Shown: piece after piece, positions 1-8,469 of the stretch | Numbering within the stretch: position 1 is the stretch's first letter | Layout: each line of letters begins with the position of its first letter | Source: Bacillus sp. V3-13 | GTDB taxonomy: Bacteria; Bacillota; Bacilli; Bacillales; Cytobacillaceae | Assembly (NCBI RefSeq): GCF_002860165.1 | Contig: NZ_PGUZ01000060.1 | Location: forward strand, 1-39,215 | DNA: 39,215 nt | Direction of reading: 5' to 3' | Program-made: the position numbers and the translations under genes | The notes under the pieces: generated by a model | Told to the model about the DNA's origin: nothing | Databases searched by the model: none | The model's input: the letters and a program-made list of their open reading frames with translations, nothing else

Positions 1-79
1 GAGCTATTCAGGGACTTCAAGACACAAAATACTTCTGTGTGTTGATTCATTCAGCAAGCCCTATTTAGCAGGATAGATC

Positions 80-274
80 ATGCGTAAACTTAGTTTTAAA
101 CGACTGTTCATCTTTGCAATTTTAATGGGACTCAGCATTTTTGGGTTCAAGTTTCACAGCAATTTAACCATTGATGTTCTATTCATATCATTTTTAGGTT
201 TAGTTGTGATTTATTTTAGTACTGTGTATATGCTGGCGTTATTTCTGTATTTATTTACAAAAAAAGAAGAGTAA
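80..274 (+). CDS. small hypothetical membrane protein (64 aa)
   Basis: Not recognised. The product has a basic N-terminus (MRKLSFKRLF) and two hydrophobic stretches, about residues 9-23 and 29-57, so it is probably a two-helix membrane protein ending in a charged KKEE tail. A weak ribosome binding site (AGGAT) lies 6-8 bases before the ATG. It stands alone on the plus strand and converges with the minus-strand small genes at 279-1037. The base composition is AT-rich, like the rest of the first kilobase. It could be an immunity-type or accessory membrane protein of a small accessory locus, but nothing in the sequence proves that. Confidence 0.45.
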   Translation: MRKLSFKRLFIFAILMGLSIFGFKFHSNLTIDVLFISFLGLVVIYFSTVYMLALFLYLFTKKEE

Positions 275-278
275 TACT

Positions 279-494
279 TCATCGTTCCATAATCATTTCT
301 TTTGTTTGCTTTGCAGCTTTTTTAAGCGTAGCATCTAACGTTTTCGTACTTTTTAAATGTGGCTTTAGTTGCTCGATACTATATTTCAAGTCGCTTTTAG
401 TCTCAATGTCTGGATTCTTTAATAAATGCCAGCCAAGAGCTATTATTTCCCGTATGATCCGCATAAGAGTTTTTGTCTTTAAATAAGCTCCCAT
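279..494 (-). CDS. hypothetical small basic protein (71 aa)
   Basis: Not recognised. The reading frame is lysine-rich and largely helical by composition, with an IIREIIALGWHLL stretch near the N-terminus and a KKAAKQTKEM tail. No good ribosome binding site precedes the ATG at 494, and an in-frame stop lies only six codons upstream. It may therefore be a broken downstream part of a longer gene rather than an intact one. It follows 522-728 on the same strand with a 27-base gap, so it could be the last cistron of a three-gene minus-strand unit. Confidence 0.3.
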   Translation of the reverse strand: MGAYLKTKTLMRIIREIIALGWHLLKNPDIETKSDLKYSIEQLKPHLKSTKTLDATLKKAAKQTKEMIMER

Positions 495-521
495 ACGTTT
501 TGCAAATCTTTTTTATGTTTC

Positions 522-728
522 TCAAAAGAGCAGCTGTATCTTGTTCTTTTGATAAAATTGCTCGAAATTTAGTGACTGTGCTATGGCAATCTTTTTAATG
601 AAATGATCTGCTTCTTTTTCGCTTGAAAATACTCTGTTTTGATCGTGTCCATTGAAATTAACTGTATGCTTCCCGTCTGGATCTATGACGCTTTCTGTTA
701 ACAAATCTTCAATTTTTTGTATGTTCAT
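522..728 (-). CDS. hypothetical small protein (68 aa)
   Basis: Not recognised. The soluble-looking product starts MNIQKIEDLLTE and contains DGKHTVNFNGHDQNRVF followed by a helical, charged C-terminal half. An AGGTGG ribosome binding site lies about 12 bases before the ATG, spaced long but plausible. It begins 21 bases after the stop of the gene at 750-1037 on the same strand, which suggests co-transcription. Small soluble proteins next to a small membrane protein are typical of toxin-immunity or phage-remnant loci, but no toxin domain is visible here. Confidence 0.42.
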   Translation of the reverse strand: MNIQKIEDLLTESVIDPDGKHTVNFNGHDQNRVFSSEKEADHFIKKIAIAQSLNFEQFYQKNKIQLLF

Positions 729-749
729 GTTGAACTATGCCACCTTTTT

Positions 750-1037
750 TCAATACATTTTTATTACATTATAATCTGCAAGATCCGGAAGAGAAATAAT
801 TCGATTTTTATTTGTTCTAAAGTATAGGAGTCCGTGTTTTTCTCTCTTTTCAAATGCACCGTTAAAAACAAATCCATTCTTAGAAGCCATTACCTGAAGC
901 ACCGGCTCTTCTTCAATAGACATTCCAATTGCTGTCTCAATTTTATCTCTTGCTTGCTGTGGATCTGATTCTCGATAGAATGATTGAATTCTTTCTTGTT
1001 GAACGCTGTTAATTTCTTCTATGATCCTATTACTCAC
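750..1037 (-). CDS. hypothetical protein, possibly 5'-truncated (95 aa)
   Basis: Not recognised. The frame runs from a GTG at 1037, giving MSNRIIEEINSVQQERIQSF and ending DYNVIKMY. The purine-rich GGAA abuts the GTG, which is too close for a normal ribosome binding site. The frame stays open a further nine codons upstream (to about 1064, reading LQAIKEVQE) before a stop. A helical N-terminus that runs back to a stop without a start codon suggests that this is the surviving 3' part of a larger gene, or that a frameshift lies near 1050-1065. Confidence 0.38.
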   Translation of the reverse strand: MSNRIIEEINSVQQERIQSFYRESDPQQARDKIETAIGMSIEEEPVLQVMASKNGFVFNGAFEKREKHGLLYFRTNKNRIISLPDLADYNVIKMY

Positions 1038-1345
1038 TTCCTGTACTTCTTTAATAGCTTGCAGCTAATTGAATATCTTTTCCGTCAGGCCCTCCAGCGT
1101 TATGCCTGATGCTGAGCAAGGCGCCCGGAGCTTTTCTTCCTGCTAACCATATCCAATTAAAGGTTTTCTAAAAGATTTGTAGAATTATTAGAAAAGAAGG
1201 GGAAGGGGAAGCCGATATTACAGCAAAAACTGACAGGTCATTTTTAAAACATAAAAGTTGTGTAAATTTTTGTAAATTTTATGGGATCGTAATCGCATAT
1301 AATGCTATTATCAGAAAAAAGAGATTTTTTTAAGGGGATGAACAA
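1038..1345. other. gene-free interval before the MFS gene
   Basis: Apart from the fragment above, this interval holds a purine run (about 1191-1210), a GCCGATAT octamer at 1211-1218 that resembles a sigma-D -10 but has only AAAA at the -35 position, and a tandem TGTAAATTTT repeat (1261-1280). A perfect TATAAT at 1298-1303, without a recognisable -35, could serve the MFS gene at 1346. Confidence 0.4.
1051..1167 (-). pseudogene. possible decayed coding fragment
   Basis: A minus-strand frame of 38 codons without a start codon ends at a TAA (1051-1053). It is noticeably more GC-rich than the sequence around it and reads ...WLAGRKAPGALLSIRH then NAGGPDGKDIQLAASY. It overlaps the open upstream end of the 750-1037 frame in a different phase, as expected if one gene was broken by a frameshift. 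I do not recognise the protein. It could also be chance. Confidence 0.25.
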
Positions 1346-2659
1346 ATGGGACATCTTGAAAAGCCGGTCAGCCAAGCTGGCAAAATCAGCCCGTGGCGGT
1401 TATATTTTACTTTGCCTATTTTATCGTGGGCTTTATACGATTTTGCCAATACGATTTTTTCTTCAAACATTAATACAATATTTTTCCCGTTTTATTTGCA
1501 GGAGGTGATCGGGGAAAATGAGGTTTTAAACCAAATTGCGAGCACATTTGTTTCATATTCAAATGCGATTGCCAGCTTCTTCCTGGTCGTTTTCTCACCA
1601 TTATTTGGCGTTATGATTGACCGGACGGGGCGGAAAAAGAAGTATATTATCATTTTTTCGCTTGTATCGATTGCTGCCACTTTTTTTATGGGGATATTTG
1701 GGGGCTGGGATCTTTCTGGTGATCTTTTTGGCGTTCCATTATCGCTTGCGCTTGTAATCATCCTTTTTATTATCGCTAAATTCTTTTACCACTCCAGCCT
1801 TGTATTTTATGATTCAATGATTTCCGATTTAGGCTCCAAGCAGGAAATCCCGTTAATTTCCGGGTTTGGCGTAGCGGTCGGTTATATCGGAACTTTAGTT
1901 GGCCTTGCTGTTTATCCTTTTGTCGGCGACGACGGATTCCATGAAGCGTTTATTCCAACCGCGATTTTGTTTTTCGCTTTTTCTTTGCCCTTATTCTTTT
2001 TCGTCAAAGACAAACCTTATGATCATATCCAAAAAGAGCCGTTTCTTGCCGGCTATAGAGAGATCATCAAAACGTTTAAAGAGATGAAACTGTATAAACC
2101 GATATTTTTGTTTATGATCGCCTATTTCTTTTTGAACGATGCCATTTCGACAACGATCGCGATGATGGCCGTGTATGCAAAAGCGATTGTGGGATTTTCA
2201 ACAGGCCAGTTCATTTTGCTTTATCTCGTTTCGACTGCATCGAGTATTATTGGTTCGTTTATTTTCGGCTATGTGACAAAGGCAAAAGGAGCCAACAAAG
2301 CGGTAAAATATGTGGGAGTACTGCTGCTGGTTGCACTGTTGATCGCTACATTTGCTATCCATGAATGGATGTTTTGGCTGGCAGGAAGCATGTTTGGTAT
2401 TGCGTTAGGTTCTATGTGGGTAACAACGAGGACATACATCGTTGATTTGACTCCAGAGGACAAACGCGGCCAATTTTTCGGCTTGTTTGCCTTTTCAGGC
2501 AAGGTGTCTTCGATTATCGGGCCGTTAATCTACGGGACCATTACCCTTGTCTTCGCTGATTACGGGAATATCGCAAGCAGAATGGCGATTGGTTCGTTAA
2601 TGATTTTAACGTTGATTGGTCTCTACTTTCATTCAAGGATTCCCAAAGAGAATATTTAA
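1346..2659 (+). CDS. MFS transporter, UMF1/Atg22-like family
   Basis: Integral membrane transporter of 437 residues with about 12 hydrophobic helices. Its sequence pattern is that of the bacterial UMF1 group (like B. subtilis YxiO), named after vacuolar effluxer Atg22: SWALYDFANTIFSSNINT near residues 25-45, then a motif-A-like loop FGVMIDRTGRKKKYI near 87-101 after the second helix. A VDLTPEDKRGQFFGLFAFSGK segment near residue 368 is also typical. The substrate is unknown; family members are often annotated as permeases without proven cargo. The ATG follows a GGGGATGAACAA purine-rich site, and a strong terminator follows at once, so it is probably monocistronic. Confidence 0.85.
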   Translation: MGHLEKPVSQAGKISPWRLYFTLPILSWALYDFANTIFSSNINTIFFPFYLQEVIGENEVLNQIASTFVSYSNAIASFFLVVFSPLFGVMIDRTGRKKKYIIIFSLVSIAATFFMGIFGGWDLSGDLFGVPLSLALVIILFIIAKFFYHSSLVFYDSMISDLGSKQEIPLISGFGVAVGYIGTLVGLAVYPFVGDDGFHEAFIPTAILFFAFSLPLFFFVKDKPYDHIQKEPFLAGYREIIKTFKEMKLYKPIFLFMIAYFFLNDAISTTIAMMAVYAKAIVGFSTGQFILLYLVSTASSIIGSFIFGYVTKAKGANKAVKYVGVLLLVALLIATFAIHEWMFWLAGSMFGIALGSMWVTTRTYIVDLTPEDKRGQFFGLFAFSGKVSSIIGPLIYGTITLVFADYGNIASRMAIGSLMILTLIGLYFHSRIPKENI

Positions 2660-2665
2660 TGTTGC

Positions 2666-2692
2666 AAAACCCGTCTAAACAGGCGGGTTTTC
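2666..2692 (+). terminator. intrinsic terminator after the MFS gene
   Basis: AAAACCCGTCT, loop AAAC, AGGCGGGTTTT: an 11-bp stem with one G-U pair, ending in a T run. It lies 6 bases past the MFS stop codon. Confidence 0.85.
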
Positions 2693-2748
2693 TGCATTTC
2701 GCCGCAAACCTTTGTTTTAAAAAGAGTCGCGCTGTTTTTGTAAAACAT

Positions 2749-2775
2749 TTAACAATCATCAGTAAATGCCGATAT
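2749..2775 (+). promoter_or_regulatory. sigma-D (flagellar) promoter of cheV
   Basis: A perfect sigma-D -10 octamer GCCGATAT occupies 2768-2775. Fifteen bases upstream is TTAA (2749-2752), an imperfect match to the TAAA -35 (TAAC with spacing 14 is the alternative). It lies 45 bases before the cheV start, and B. subtilis cheV is known to belong to the sigma-D motility regulon. So cheV is probably expressed with late flagellar and chemotaxis genes. Confidence 0.75.
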
Positions 2776-2820
2776 TCATGATATATAGTTTTGTAATATG
2801 TTTAGGAAGGGCGAAAAAAT

Positions 2821-3726
2821 TTGGAAACTAAACACGGAATCCTGCTGGAGAGCGGCACAAACGAGCTCGAAATTGTCGAATTTGGAATTGGAACAAATAA
2901 ATTTGGCATAAACGTGATTAAAGTAAAGGAAATCATCAATCCTGCAGCAGTGGTGAAGATCCCCCATGCACATCCGAACGTGGAAGGAATTATTGAATTG
3001 AGAGGAGAGGTTTTGCCCGTTATCAATGTGGCAAATGCACTGGGATTTCCACTATCTGATACTCCTGAACAGGATAAATTTATTGTGGCGGAATTCAATA
3101 AACAAAAGATTGTTTTCCATGTACATAGTGTTACGCAAATCCACCGTATATCATGGAACCAAATAGAAAAGCCTTCAGACATGTACCAGGGAATCGAAAG
3201 CCAAATTACAGGTGTGATCAAGTTGCATGATGAAATGGTACTGCTGCTCGATTTTGAGAAAATTGTCGTCGATATTAACCCCGAGTCAGGGATTAATGTC
3301 GAGCAAATCAAAAAACTGGGACCAAGGGAGCGTTCGTACAAAAAGCTGCTTATTGCAGAAGATTCTCCTTTGCTAAGAAAGCTTTTAGAAGATACATTGT
3401 CCGAGGCAGGATTCCAGTCAATTGAATTTTGCGAAAACGGCAGTGAAGCTTTAGCTTATCTCGAAAACCTTGCTCGGGATGGCAAGGATATTGCCGAAGA
3501 AATTCAACTTGTCATTACCGATATCGAAATGCCGCAAATGGACGGCCATCATTTAACAAAAAAAATTAAAACTGATTCCGCGTTGAAAAAGCTGCCCGTT
3601 ATCATTTTTTCCTCGCTTATTACCGGTGACCTTCGCCACAAAGGGGAAATGGTCGGGGCAGACGCGCAGGTAAGCAAGCCGGAGATTGACGAACTGGTCA
3701 AATTAATCGACGAACATATTTTATAA
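2821..3726 (+). CDS. cheV: chemotaxis coupling protein CheV
   Basis: Couples chemoreceptors to the CheA kinase and takes part in adaptation through its own phosphorylation. Residues about 8-155 form a CheW-like domain (ELRGEVLPVINVANALG, LLLDFEKIV). Residues about 174-300 form a response-regulator receiver with acidic pocket E180-D181, phosphoacceptor D234 in VITDIEMPQMDG, S264/S265 and the conserved K286 in SKPE. At 301 residues it has the usual CheV length. Translation starts at a TTG behind AGGAAGGG (no ATG fits). A sigma-D promoter lies upstream and a terminator directly downstream, so it is monocistronic. It is convergent with ykyB, as I recall for B. subtilis. Confidence 0.95.
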   Translation: METKHGILLESGTNELEIVEFGIGTNKFGINVIKVKEIINPAAVVKIPHAHPNVEGIIELRGEVLPVINVANALGFPLSDTPEQDKFIVAEFNKQKIVFHVHSVTQIHRISWNQIEKPSDMYQGIESQITGVIKLHDEMVLLLDFEKIVVDINPESGINVEQIKKLGPRERSYKKLLIAEDSPLLRKLLEDTLSEAGFQSIEFCENGSEALAYLENLARDGKDIAEEIQLVITDIEMPQMDGHHLTKKIKTDSALKKLPVIIFSSLITGDLRHKGEMVGADAQVSKPEIDELVKLIDEHIL

Positions 3727-3730
3727 TAAT

Positions 3731-3757
3731 AAAAAGCCGGGGAAACCGGCTTTTTTT
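3731..3757 (+). terminator. intrinsic terminator of cheV
   Basis: AAAAAGCCGG, loop GGAAA, CCGGCTTTTTTT: a GC-rich stem with a run of seven T, five bases after the cheV stop. Confidence 0.92.
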
Positions 3758-3835
3758 GCATATATTCCAAGTGAAAAACTGGGAAGTGTTCATGGGGGGC
3801 TTGTCCCAAATGACAGGATTAGGAGCGGACATTCA

Positions 3836-4297
3836 CTAATAGCTTTCACCAAGCTTTTTAAAGACCGGTTTTTTGTATTGCCGCTTGTTGTCCGGATCCT
3901 GTTTCCCTTCGATGATGCCAGTATACGATTGCAGCAGCTTTTTGGCCTGGCCGAGGGGAATCTGTGCCTTTGGATTTCGAATCGCATCGTTTAAGCTGCC
4001 AAGATGCGGCAGCTCCTTGAAATCGTCTTTAGTGGGAGGTATGTGAAAGGAATAGTGTCCGCATACGACCAGCACATCAGACTGCTGCTGGCTATTCCTT
4101 GGGTTTCTGGAAAAATGCAAGCCAACCTTTTTGGCTTTTCCTTCTCCAATCATTTTATTTATCGCCTCTTTTTTAAGCTTATATAAATATTTAGGATTTG
4201 GAGCTGTCTTTGCATGTCGATTTACTGTGAAGATGGCTTGCGAGAGGTTTTCAGCCGTTGCTTTTAGTGGGGGAAATGGTTTCTGGTCCCGATTCAA
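3836..4297 (-). CDS. ykyB: YkyB family protein
   Basis: Conserved Bacillaceae protein of unknown function. The 153-residue product carries the family core TVNRHAKTAPNPKYLYKLKK, then GLHFSRNPRNSQQQSDVLVV, HIPPTKDDFKELPHLGSLN and the C-terminal KPVFKKLGES, all matching what I recall of B. subtilis YkyB. I place the start at a TTG (4297) because a strong AAAGGAG lies 7 bases upstream. An ATG eleven codons further upstream has no ribosome binding site and would add an unrelated MIKLSWKGAKT tail. It is predicted cytoplasmic and sits between cheV and ykuD as in B. subtilis. Confidence 0.9.
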   Translation of the reverse strand: MNRDQKPFPPLKATAENLSQAIFTVNRHAKTAPNPKYLYKLKKEAINKMIGEGKAKKVGLHFSRNPRNSQQQSDVLVVCGHYSFHIPPTKDDFKELPHLGSLNDAIRNPKAQIPLGQAKKLLQSYTGIIEGKQDPDNKRQYKKPVFKKLGESY

Positions 4298-4461
4298 TGT
4301 TTTCGCTCCTTTCCAGGATAGTTTAATCATTCTTTATTATACCTCTTTTTTTAAAAAGAGGGAAATAAAGGCGGTTAAACAATTGTTTTTATAAACGGCC
4401 CCTTATTCATTATACCCTCAACAAGGAATCATTAAGCTTCCCACCGTTCCACGAATAAATC

Positions 4462-4486
4462 AAAAAACTCGCCATAAGGCGAGTTT
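4462..4486 (-). terminator. intrinsic terminator of ykuD
   Basis: On the minus strand, AAACTCGCC, loop TTAT, GGCGAGTTTTTTG: a perfect 9-bp stem and a T run, just past the ykuD stop codon. Confidence 0.9.
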
Positions 4487-4502
4487 CCGGCTAAGTTGGT
4501 AT

Positions 4503-5009
4503 TCACGGCCTGATGAATACCCGGGTTCCATTGGGGACGAGCCGGGACAATTCCAGCACATCTTGATTAAACATCCGTATACAGCCTTTCGAGACAGCTT
4601 TGCCAATTGAGGAAGGATCATTTGTTCCATGGATGCCGTAGCCAACTTTTGATAATGACAGCCACATTGCACCATATGGGCCGCCGGGATTTGGTTCACG
4701 ATTGACAATTACATATTGACCGACGGGTGTTATCGTCAGCATTTTCCCAACCGCAATTGGATACGATTTTACACGTTGGCCATTTCTTAATAACGTCAGC
4801 CGCCGACTATTGAGGGAGACTGAAATGGTGTAGGGAATCGATTCAGGATCTGGGAGGCCCGGGATCAGAATGGACTGTCCGGCTGTAATCAGATTCGGAT
4901 TGATAAGCTGTGGATTGGCAGCCATTAATTGCGACAATGACCTCCGATAATTTTTAGCAATCATGGACAGTGTTTCGCCGGGAGCAATTTGATGGTAAAT
5001 GAAAAACAT
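4503..5009 (-). CDS. ykuD: L,D-transpeptidase YkuD with LysM domain
   Basis: Peptidoglycan L,D-transpeptidase of 168 residues. Residues about 3-50 are a LysM cell-wall binding repeat ([13 protein letters not shown] ... [11 protein letters not shown]). Residues about 58-168 are the YkuD catalytic domain with the conserved H127 (GIHGTNDP) and the nucleophile C143 in VSKGCIRM, followed by R145. In this family the enzyme makes 3-3 cross-links and resists most beta-lactams; in B. subtilis it is a spore-associated wall enzyme. There is no signal peptide, as in the B. subtilis protein. The AAAGGA before the ATG is unusually close, so the exact start is less certain than the identity. Confidence 0.95.
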   Translation of the reverse strand: MFFIYHQIAPGETLSMIAKNYRRSLSQLMAANPQLINPNLITAGQSILIPGLPDPESIPYTISVSLNSRRLTLLRNGQRVKSYPIAVGKMLTITPVGQYVIVNREPNPGGPYGAMWLSLSKVGYGIHGTNDPSSIGKAVSKGCIRMFNQDVLELSRLVPNGTRVFIRP

Positions 5010-5177
5010 TCCTTTCTATAAGGAACTGGCAGGCTCGGGGATTATAACAGCCCGATGAACAGCTTTCTAATTATATGTATTTTAAGAATGGTGCAATTGC
5101 GCATGTCCGGCCCATGTGGAATTAAATTATCTCCAGATTTTTTAAAAAATTATCGTTTAAGCAGTGATTTTTGTCGA

Positions 5178-5206
5178 TTTACATGACTCTTTAATAGTAA
5201 TATAGA
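5178..5206 (+). promoter_or_regulatory. sigma-A promoter of the GGDEF-EAL gene
   Basis: TTTACA (5178-5183), 17-base spacer, TATAGA (5201-5206), about 60 bases before the start codon of the gene at 5265. The -35 matches 5/6 and the -10 matches 4/6. Confidence 0.5.
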
Positions 5207-5264
5207 AGTATAGTCTATTTGCCCGTTTTATTCATACTATCGCACAGGCCAAGAGGATGATTGG

Positions 5265-7364
5265 ATGGAAGAATATTTAAAAGGAATTTTAACAGCAGAA
5301 ATAGACGATGAGGATACAAATAAGAAAATAGAAAAAATGATTTTTGACATCGTGCTTCGGCACGTAAAAGATTTGGTTTTTATTATGCAGGTCGAAAAAG
5401 GGCCGCGCTTTAAGTATGTTTTTGTGAACGAAATGGGACTGCTTCGCGCCGGGCTCGATAAAGAGTGCATCGGGAAAACTTTGCAGGAAGTCCTCCCGCA
5501 TGAGCGCGCAGTTTCATTACAGAAAGAATATGAGCGGATTTTAAACAATCATAACCTGTCTATTTTCTCTGATGAAATTTTTCTTGATGATGGAACCAGT
5601 ATGTTTGGAGAATCGGTGTTAACCCCGGTAAAAGACGAAAATGGTTTGACCCGGTTTGTCGTGTCAGTGACGAGAGATATTACTGATACGCTTATTGAAA
5701 AAAATAGGTTGATTGCCAGTGAACAGCGATATCGTTCGATCGTAGACCATAATTTGGATACGATATTTTCGATTGACTTAATGGGAAATATTTTGGAGGT
5801 TAATCCGGCTGCCCGTAAGCTTACAGGCTATACGGAAAAACAATTGAAAAAGCGTTCGATCTTTGAACTCATTTCCCAAAGTGATTTACCTGTTTGTCAG
5901 TCATTGCTTAATAACTCGAAGGAGGGTTATGCCCTCGAATCGCTGGACTGCCGTTTTTTGCATAAAAACGGTTCCAATCTAACTGTACATATTAAAACGG
6001 TTCCAATCGTTGTTCATTCTGAAATTAAAGGAATCTATGTCATTACAAGAGATGTTTCAGAACAAGCAAAAAACGCGGAAACCATTAAATTTATGGCTTT
6101 TCATGATCAGCTTACAGGAGTCCTGAACAGAAGAGCGCTGCTTGATGATCTCGATGAATCGATCGCGAGTACGAAGCAGAAGAAACAAGCTTTTGCGCTG
6201 ATTTCCATTGATCTCGACCGCTTTAAATACTTGAATGATACGCTCGGCCACCTTTTTGGCGACGAAATATTGAAAAAGGTTGCCGACCGATTAGCAGAAT
6301 TGGAGAAAAAAGGCTGTCGGGTATACCGTCCGGGCGGGGACGAATTCGTGATTTTGCTTCATCAGGCAGACAGAAAAAAAACGGCCCGATTTGCCCAAAA
6401 AATCCTGACGATGTTTGCGGAATCCTTTTATTTACATGCAGGAGAATATTACATCACACCAAGCATTGGCATCAGCATGTATCCGAATGACGGCAAGGAT
6501 GCCGAGACATTGATTAAAAATGCGGATGAAGCATTGTTCCGTGTCAAGGAAAGGGGAAAAGCCCATTTTCAATTTTATCGTTCCGATATGAATTCTTCGC
6601 TCGGAAATGTTCTGACATTGGAAACCCATTTACGGAAAGCGCTTGAACGGAACGAGCTGGAGCTGTATTATCAGCCGCAAGTGCACCTTGCGAGCGGCGA
6701 GATTAACAGCTTTGAAGCGCTGATTCGCTGGAACAGCCCTGAGCTCGGTTTGATTACGCCTGATGAATTTATTCCACTTGCAGAGGATACAGGGCTAATC
6801 GTCCCGATTGGAAATTGGGTGATTTCCACTGCATGCAGGCAAATCAAAGCGTGGTCTGCTATGCGAAACAAACAAATCCGCATCGCAGTCAATATTTCTC
6901 CGAAGCAGTTCCAGCAGCCCAGCCTTGTAAATGTGATTCAAACTGCGATCGATGAAGCGGGTATTTTGCCTTCCAGTTTAGAAATAGAAATTACAGAAGG
7001 GGCAATGGAGGATACAAAGGAAACGATTCCAATCCTAAACCGTTTAAAGAAGCTTGGAATTAAAATTTCAGTGGACGACTTTGGGACAGGGTATTCTTCT
7101 TTAAATTACTTAAAACAGTTTCCGATTGATGTACTGAAAATTGATCAGTCGTTTGTCAGAGATATTCTTGTTAACGAAAAAAATGCCGCAATTACAACGA
7201 CAATTATCCATTTGGGAAGAAGCCTCGGAATGGAAGTCATCGCTGAAGGCGTCGAGAAAAAAGAGCAAGCAGACTTTTTGGCAAAGGCAAACTGTCATAA
7301 GGCACAGGGCTATCTATTTTCCAAACCCCTGTACCATTTGAATGTGGAAGAACTGTTTATTTAA
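5265..7364 (+). CDS. PAS-PAS-GGDEF-EAL cyclic-di-GMP signalling protein
   Basis: Makes and/or degrades cyclic di-GMP under the control of sensory domains. The 699-residue protein reads PAS-like (about 30-140), PAS (about 150-265, FSIDLMGNILEVNPAARKLTGY), GGDEF (about 275-440, with intact GGDEF at 357-361) and EAL (about 450-699). The EAL domain keeps its known catalytic signature: EAL at 484-486, EITEGA at 575-580, DDFGTGY at 604-610, KID at 625-627, EGVE at 661-664 and QGYLFSKP at 681-688. The residues before GGDEF read RVYR, so the RxxD product-inhibition site is absent. There are no membrane helices, so it is cytosolic. The architecture resembles B. subtilis DgcW/YkoW, but orthology is not certain. 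It stands alone between ykuD and ykuE with its own promoter and terminator. Confidence 0.93.
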   Translation: MEEYLKGILTAEIDDEDTNKKIEKMIFDIVLRHVKDLVFIMQVEKGPRFKYVFVNEMGLLRAGLDKECIGKTLQEVLPHERAVSLQKEYERILNNHNLSIFSDEIFLDDGTSMFGESVLTPVKDENGLTRFVVSVTRDITDTLIEKNRLIASEQRYRSIVDHNLDTIFSIDLMGNILEVNPAARKLTGYTEKQLKKRSIFELISQSDLPVCQSLLNNSKEGYALESLDCRFLHKNGSNLTVHIKTVPIVVHSEIKGIYVITRDVSEQAKNAETIKFMAFHDQLTGVLNRRALLDDLDESIASTKQKKQAFALISIDLDRFKYLNDTLGHLFGDEILKKVADRLAELEKKGCRVYRPGGDEFVILLHQADRKKTARFAQKILTMFAESFYLHAGEYYITPSIGISMYPNDGKDAETLIKNADEALFRVKERGKAHFQFYRSDMNSSLGNVLTLETHLRKALERNELELYYQPQVHLASGEINSFEALIRWNSPELGLITPDEFIPLAEDTGLIVPIGNWVISTACRQIKAWSAMRNKQIRIAVNISPKQFQQPSLVNVIQTAIDEAGILPSSLEIEITEGAMEDTKETIPILNRLKKLGIKISVDDFGTGYSSLNYLKQFPIDVLKIDQSFVRDILVNEKNAAITTTIIHLGRSLGMEVIAEGVEKKEQADFLAKANCHKAQGYLFSKPLYHLNVEELFI

Positions 7365-7410
7365 AACGAAAAAAGCAGCTATTTTGAAATCGGCTGCTTT
7401 TATTCGTTTT
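7363..7410. terminator. shared terminator of the GGDEF-EAL gene and ykuE
   Basis: AAAACGAAAAAAGCAGC pairs with GCTGCTTTTATTCGTTTT around a 13-base loop, with one bulge. T runs follow on both strands, so it serves the converging genes. It overlaps the last base pairs of both: the ykuE stop codon lies inside the right arm. Confidence 0.85.
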
Positions 7411-8284
7411 TAGTGCCTGAAGATAATGTAAAAATCGTCAGTTCCGGTCTGGATAAAAATCGAAACGGCAATCTTGTCGTGCCAAGCCCCCTGTTAACAT
7501 AAAGTGTTAAAGGGGCGTCCCCGCCGACTTCGTAAAAACCTTCGCGGTATCTTTCAGCAAATGGGGGCGTGATCAGGGCGCCAACAAACGGTATTTGGAC
7601 TTGTCCTCCATGGCTGTGGCCGCTAAGTTGCAACCCGATGTCAAGAGCAGCTGCCTCATCTGCAAGATCAGGTGCGTGCGACAGCAGAATTTGATAAGCA
7701 TCTTCAGGAATATTTTGTATGGAAGCATTTAAATTGGGCTTGCCCAGCATGGCATCATCGACCCCGATTACATAAATGCTTGAGTGGTCGATAAGTTCAA
7801 TGCGGCGGGATTCATTTAATAAAAGTGAAAAACCTGAATCGTTCATAATCTCTTTATAGATATCCGATCCGTAACCGCCGTGGTCGTGGTTTCCATAAAC
7901 CGCAAATTTGCCAAAAGAGGCGTTAAGCCGGGTGAGAATCGGGGCAATTTTATCCGTATCTTCATATTTATTCGGTGCATCCATTAAGTCGCCGGTAAAA
8001 AGAATTAAATCGGGCTCAAGCTGATTGATTTTTTCAACGAGCCGTTTTAGTTGCTTGAGATCATATTGAAAGCCGAGGTGGGTATCGCTAAACTGAACGA
8101 TTTTAAATCCCTCAAAGCCTTTCGGAATTCCTGGATTCTGAATCTGGTAAGTATTTACATCTAGTAGCTTGGGTTCGATTTCTCTTGCATAAAAAACCGC
8201 TCCGAGGCTTGCTGCCAGGCACGAAAACATCGCAACAAATACTCTTTTTATAAATTTTCTTCGCGTAACCTTTTTAGCCATCAT
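7400..8284 (-). CDS. ykuE: Tat-dependent metallophosphoesterase YkuE
   Basis: Calcineurin-like metallophosphoesterase exported through the twin-arginine route; B. subtilis YkuE is a known TatAy-TatCy substrate found at the cell wall. The signal has TRRKFIKRVF followed by a hydrophobic stretch. The metal-binding motifs appear in order: FSDTHLG, FTGDLMD, YGNHDHGGYG, LLSHAPD and SGHSHGGQ. I place the start at the double ATG (8284 or 8281), because it puts the twin arginines near residue 8. The frame stays open to 8377, but that extension has no ribosome binding site and would bury the signal. The physiological substrate is unknown. The gene is convergent with the GGDEF-EAL gene and shares its terminator. 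Confidence 0.92.
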   Translation of the reverse strand: MMAKKVTRRKFIKRVFVAMFSCLAASLGAVFYAREIEPKLLDVNTYQIQNPGIPKGFEGFKIVQFSDTHLGFQYDLKQLKRLVEKINQLEPDLILFTGDLMDAPNKYEDTDKIAPILTRLNASFGKFAVYGNHDHGGYGSDIYKEIMNDSGFSLLLNESRRIELIDHSSIYVIGVDDAMLGKPNLNASIQNIPEDAYQILLSHAPDLADEAAALDIGLQLSGHSHGGQVQIPFVGALITPPFAERYREGFYEVGGDAPLTLYVNRGLGTTRLPFRFLSRPELTIFTLSSGTKNE

Positions 8285-8469
8285 TTCTACCAACCTATCT
8301 AAAAAAATCAACCGATATATAAAATTTTTTCGAGCAGCTGAAAACGCTAATGACATGTTCAGAAATAGCGCTGTCACAATACGCGCTCTTTAATACTAAC
8401 AAACTATTGATTGAAATTGAACAAAAAGGTCGCTATTACTACAGGAAAGTATTCACAGTGGTCCAGTGT

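Noticed and set aside
1-79. C-terminal end of a gene cut by the left edge
   Set aside because: Two frames are open from base 2 or 3 to stops near 66-76, but neither 21-24 residue tail is recognisable, so I cannot choose one.
1192-1218. Second GCCGATAT octamer, a possible sigma-D promoter before the MFS gene
   Set aside because: The -35 reads AAAA, not TAAA, the distance to the MFS gene is long, and an 8-base match is expected about once by chance in 39 kb on two strands (another copy lies inside rnjA).
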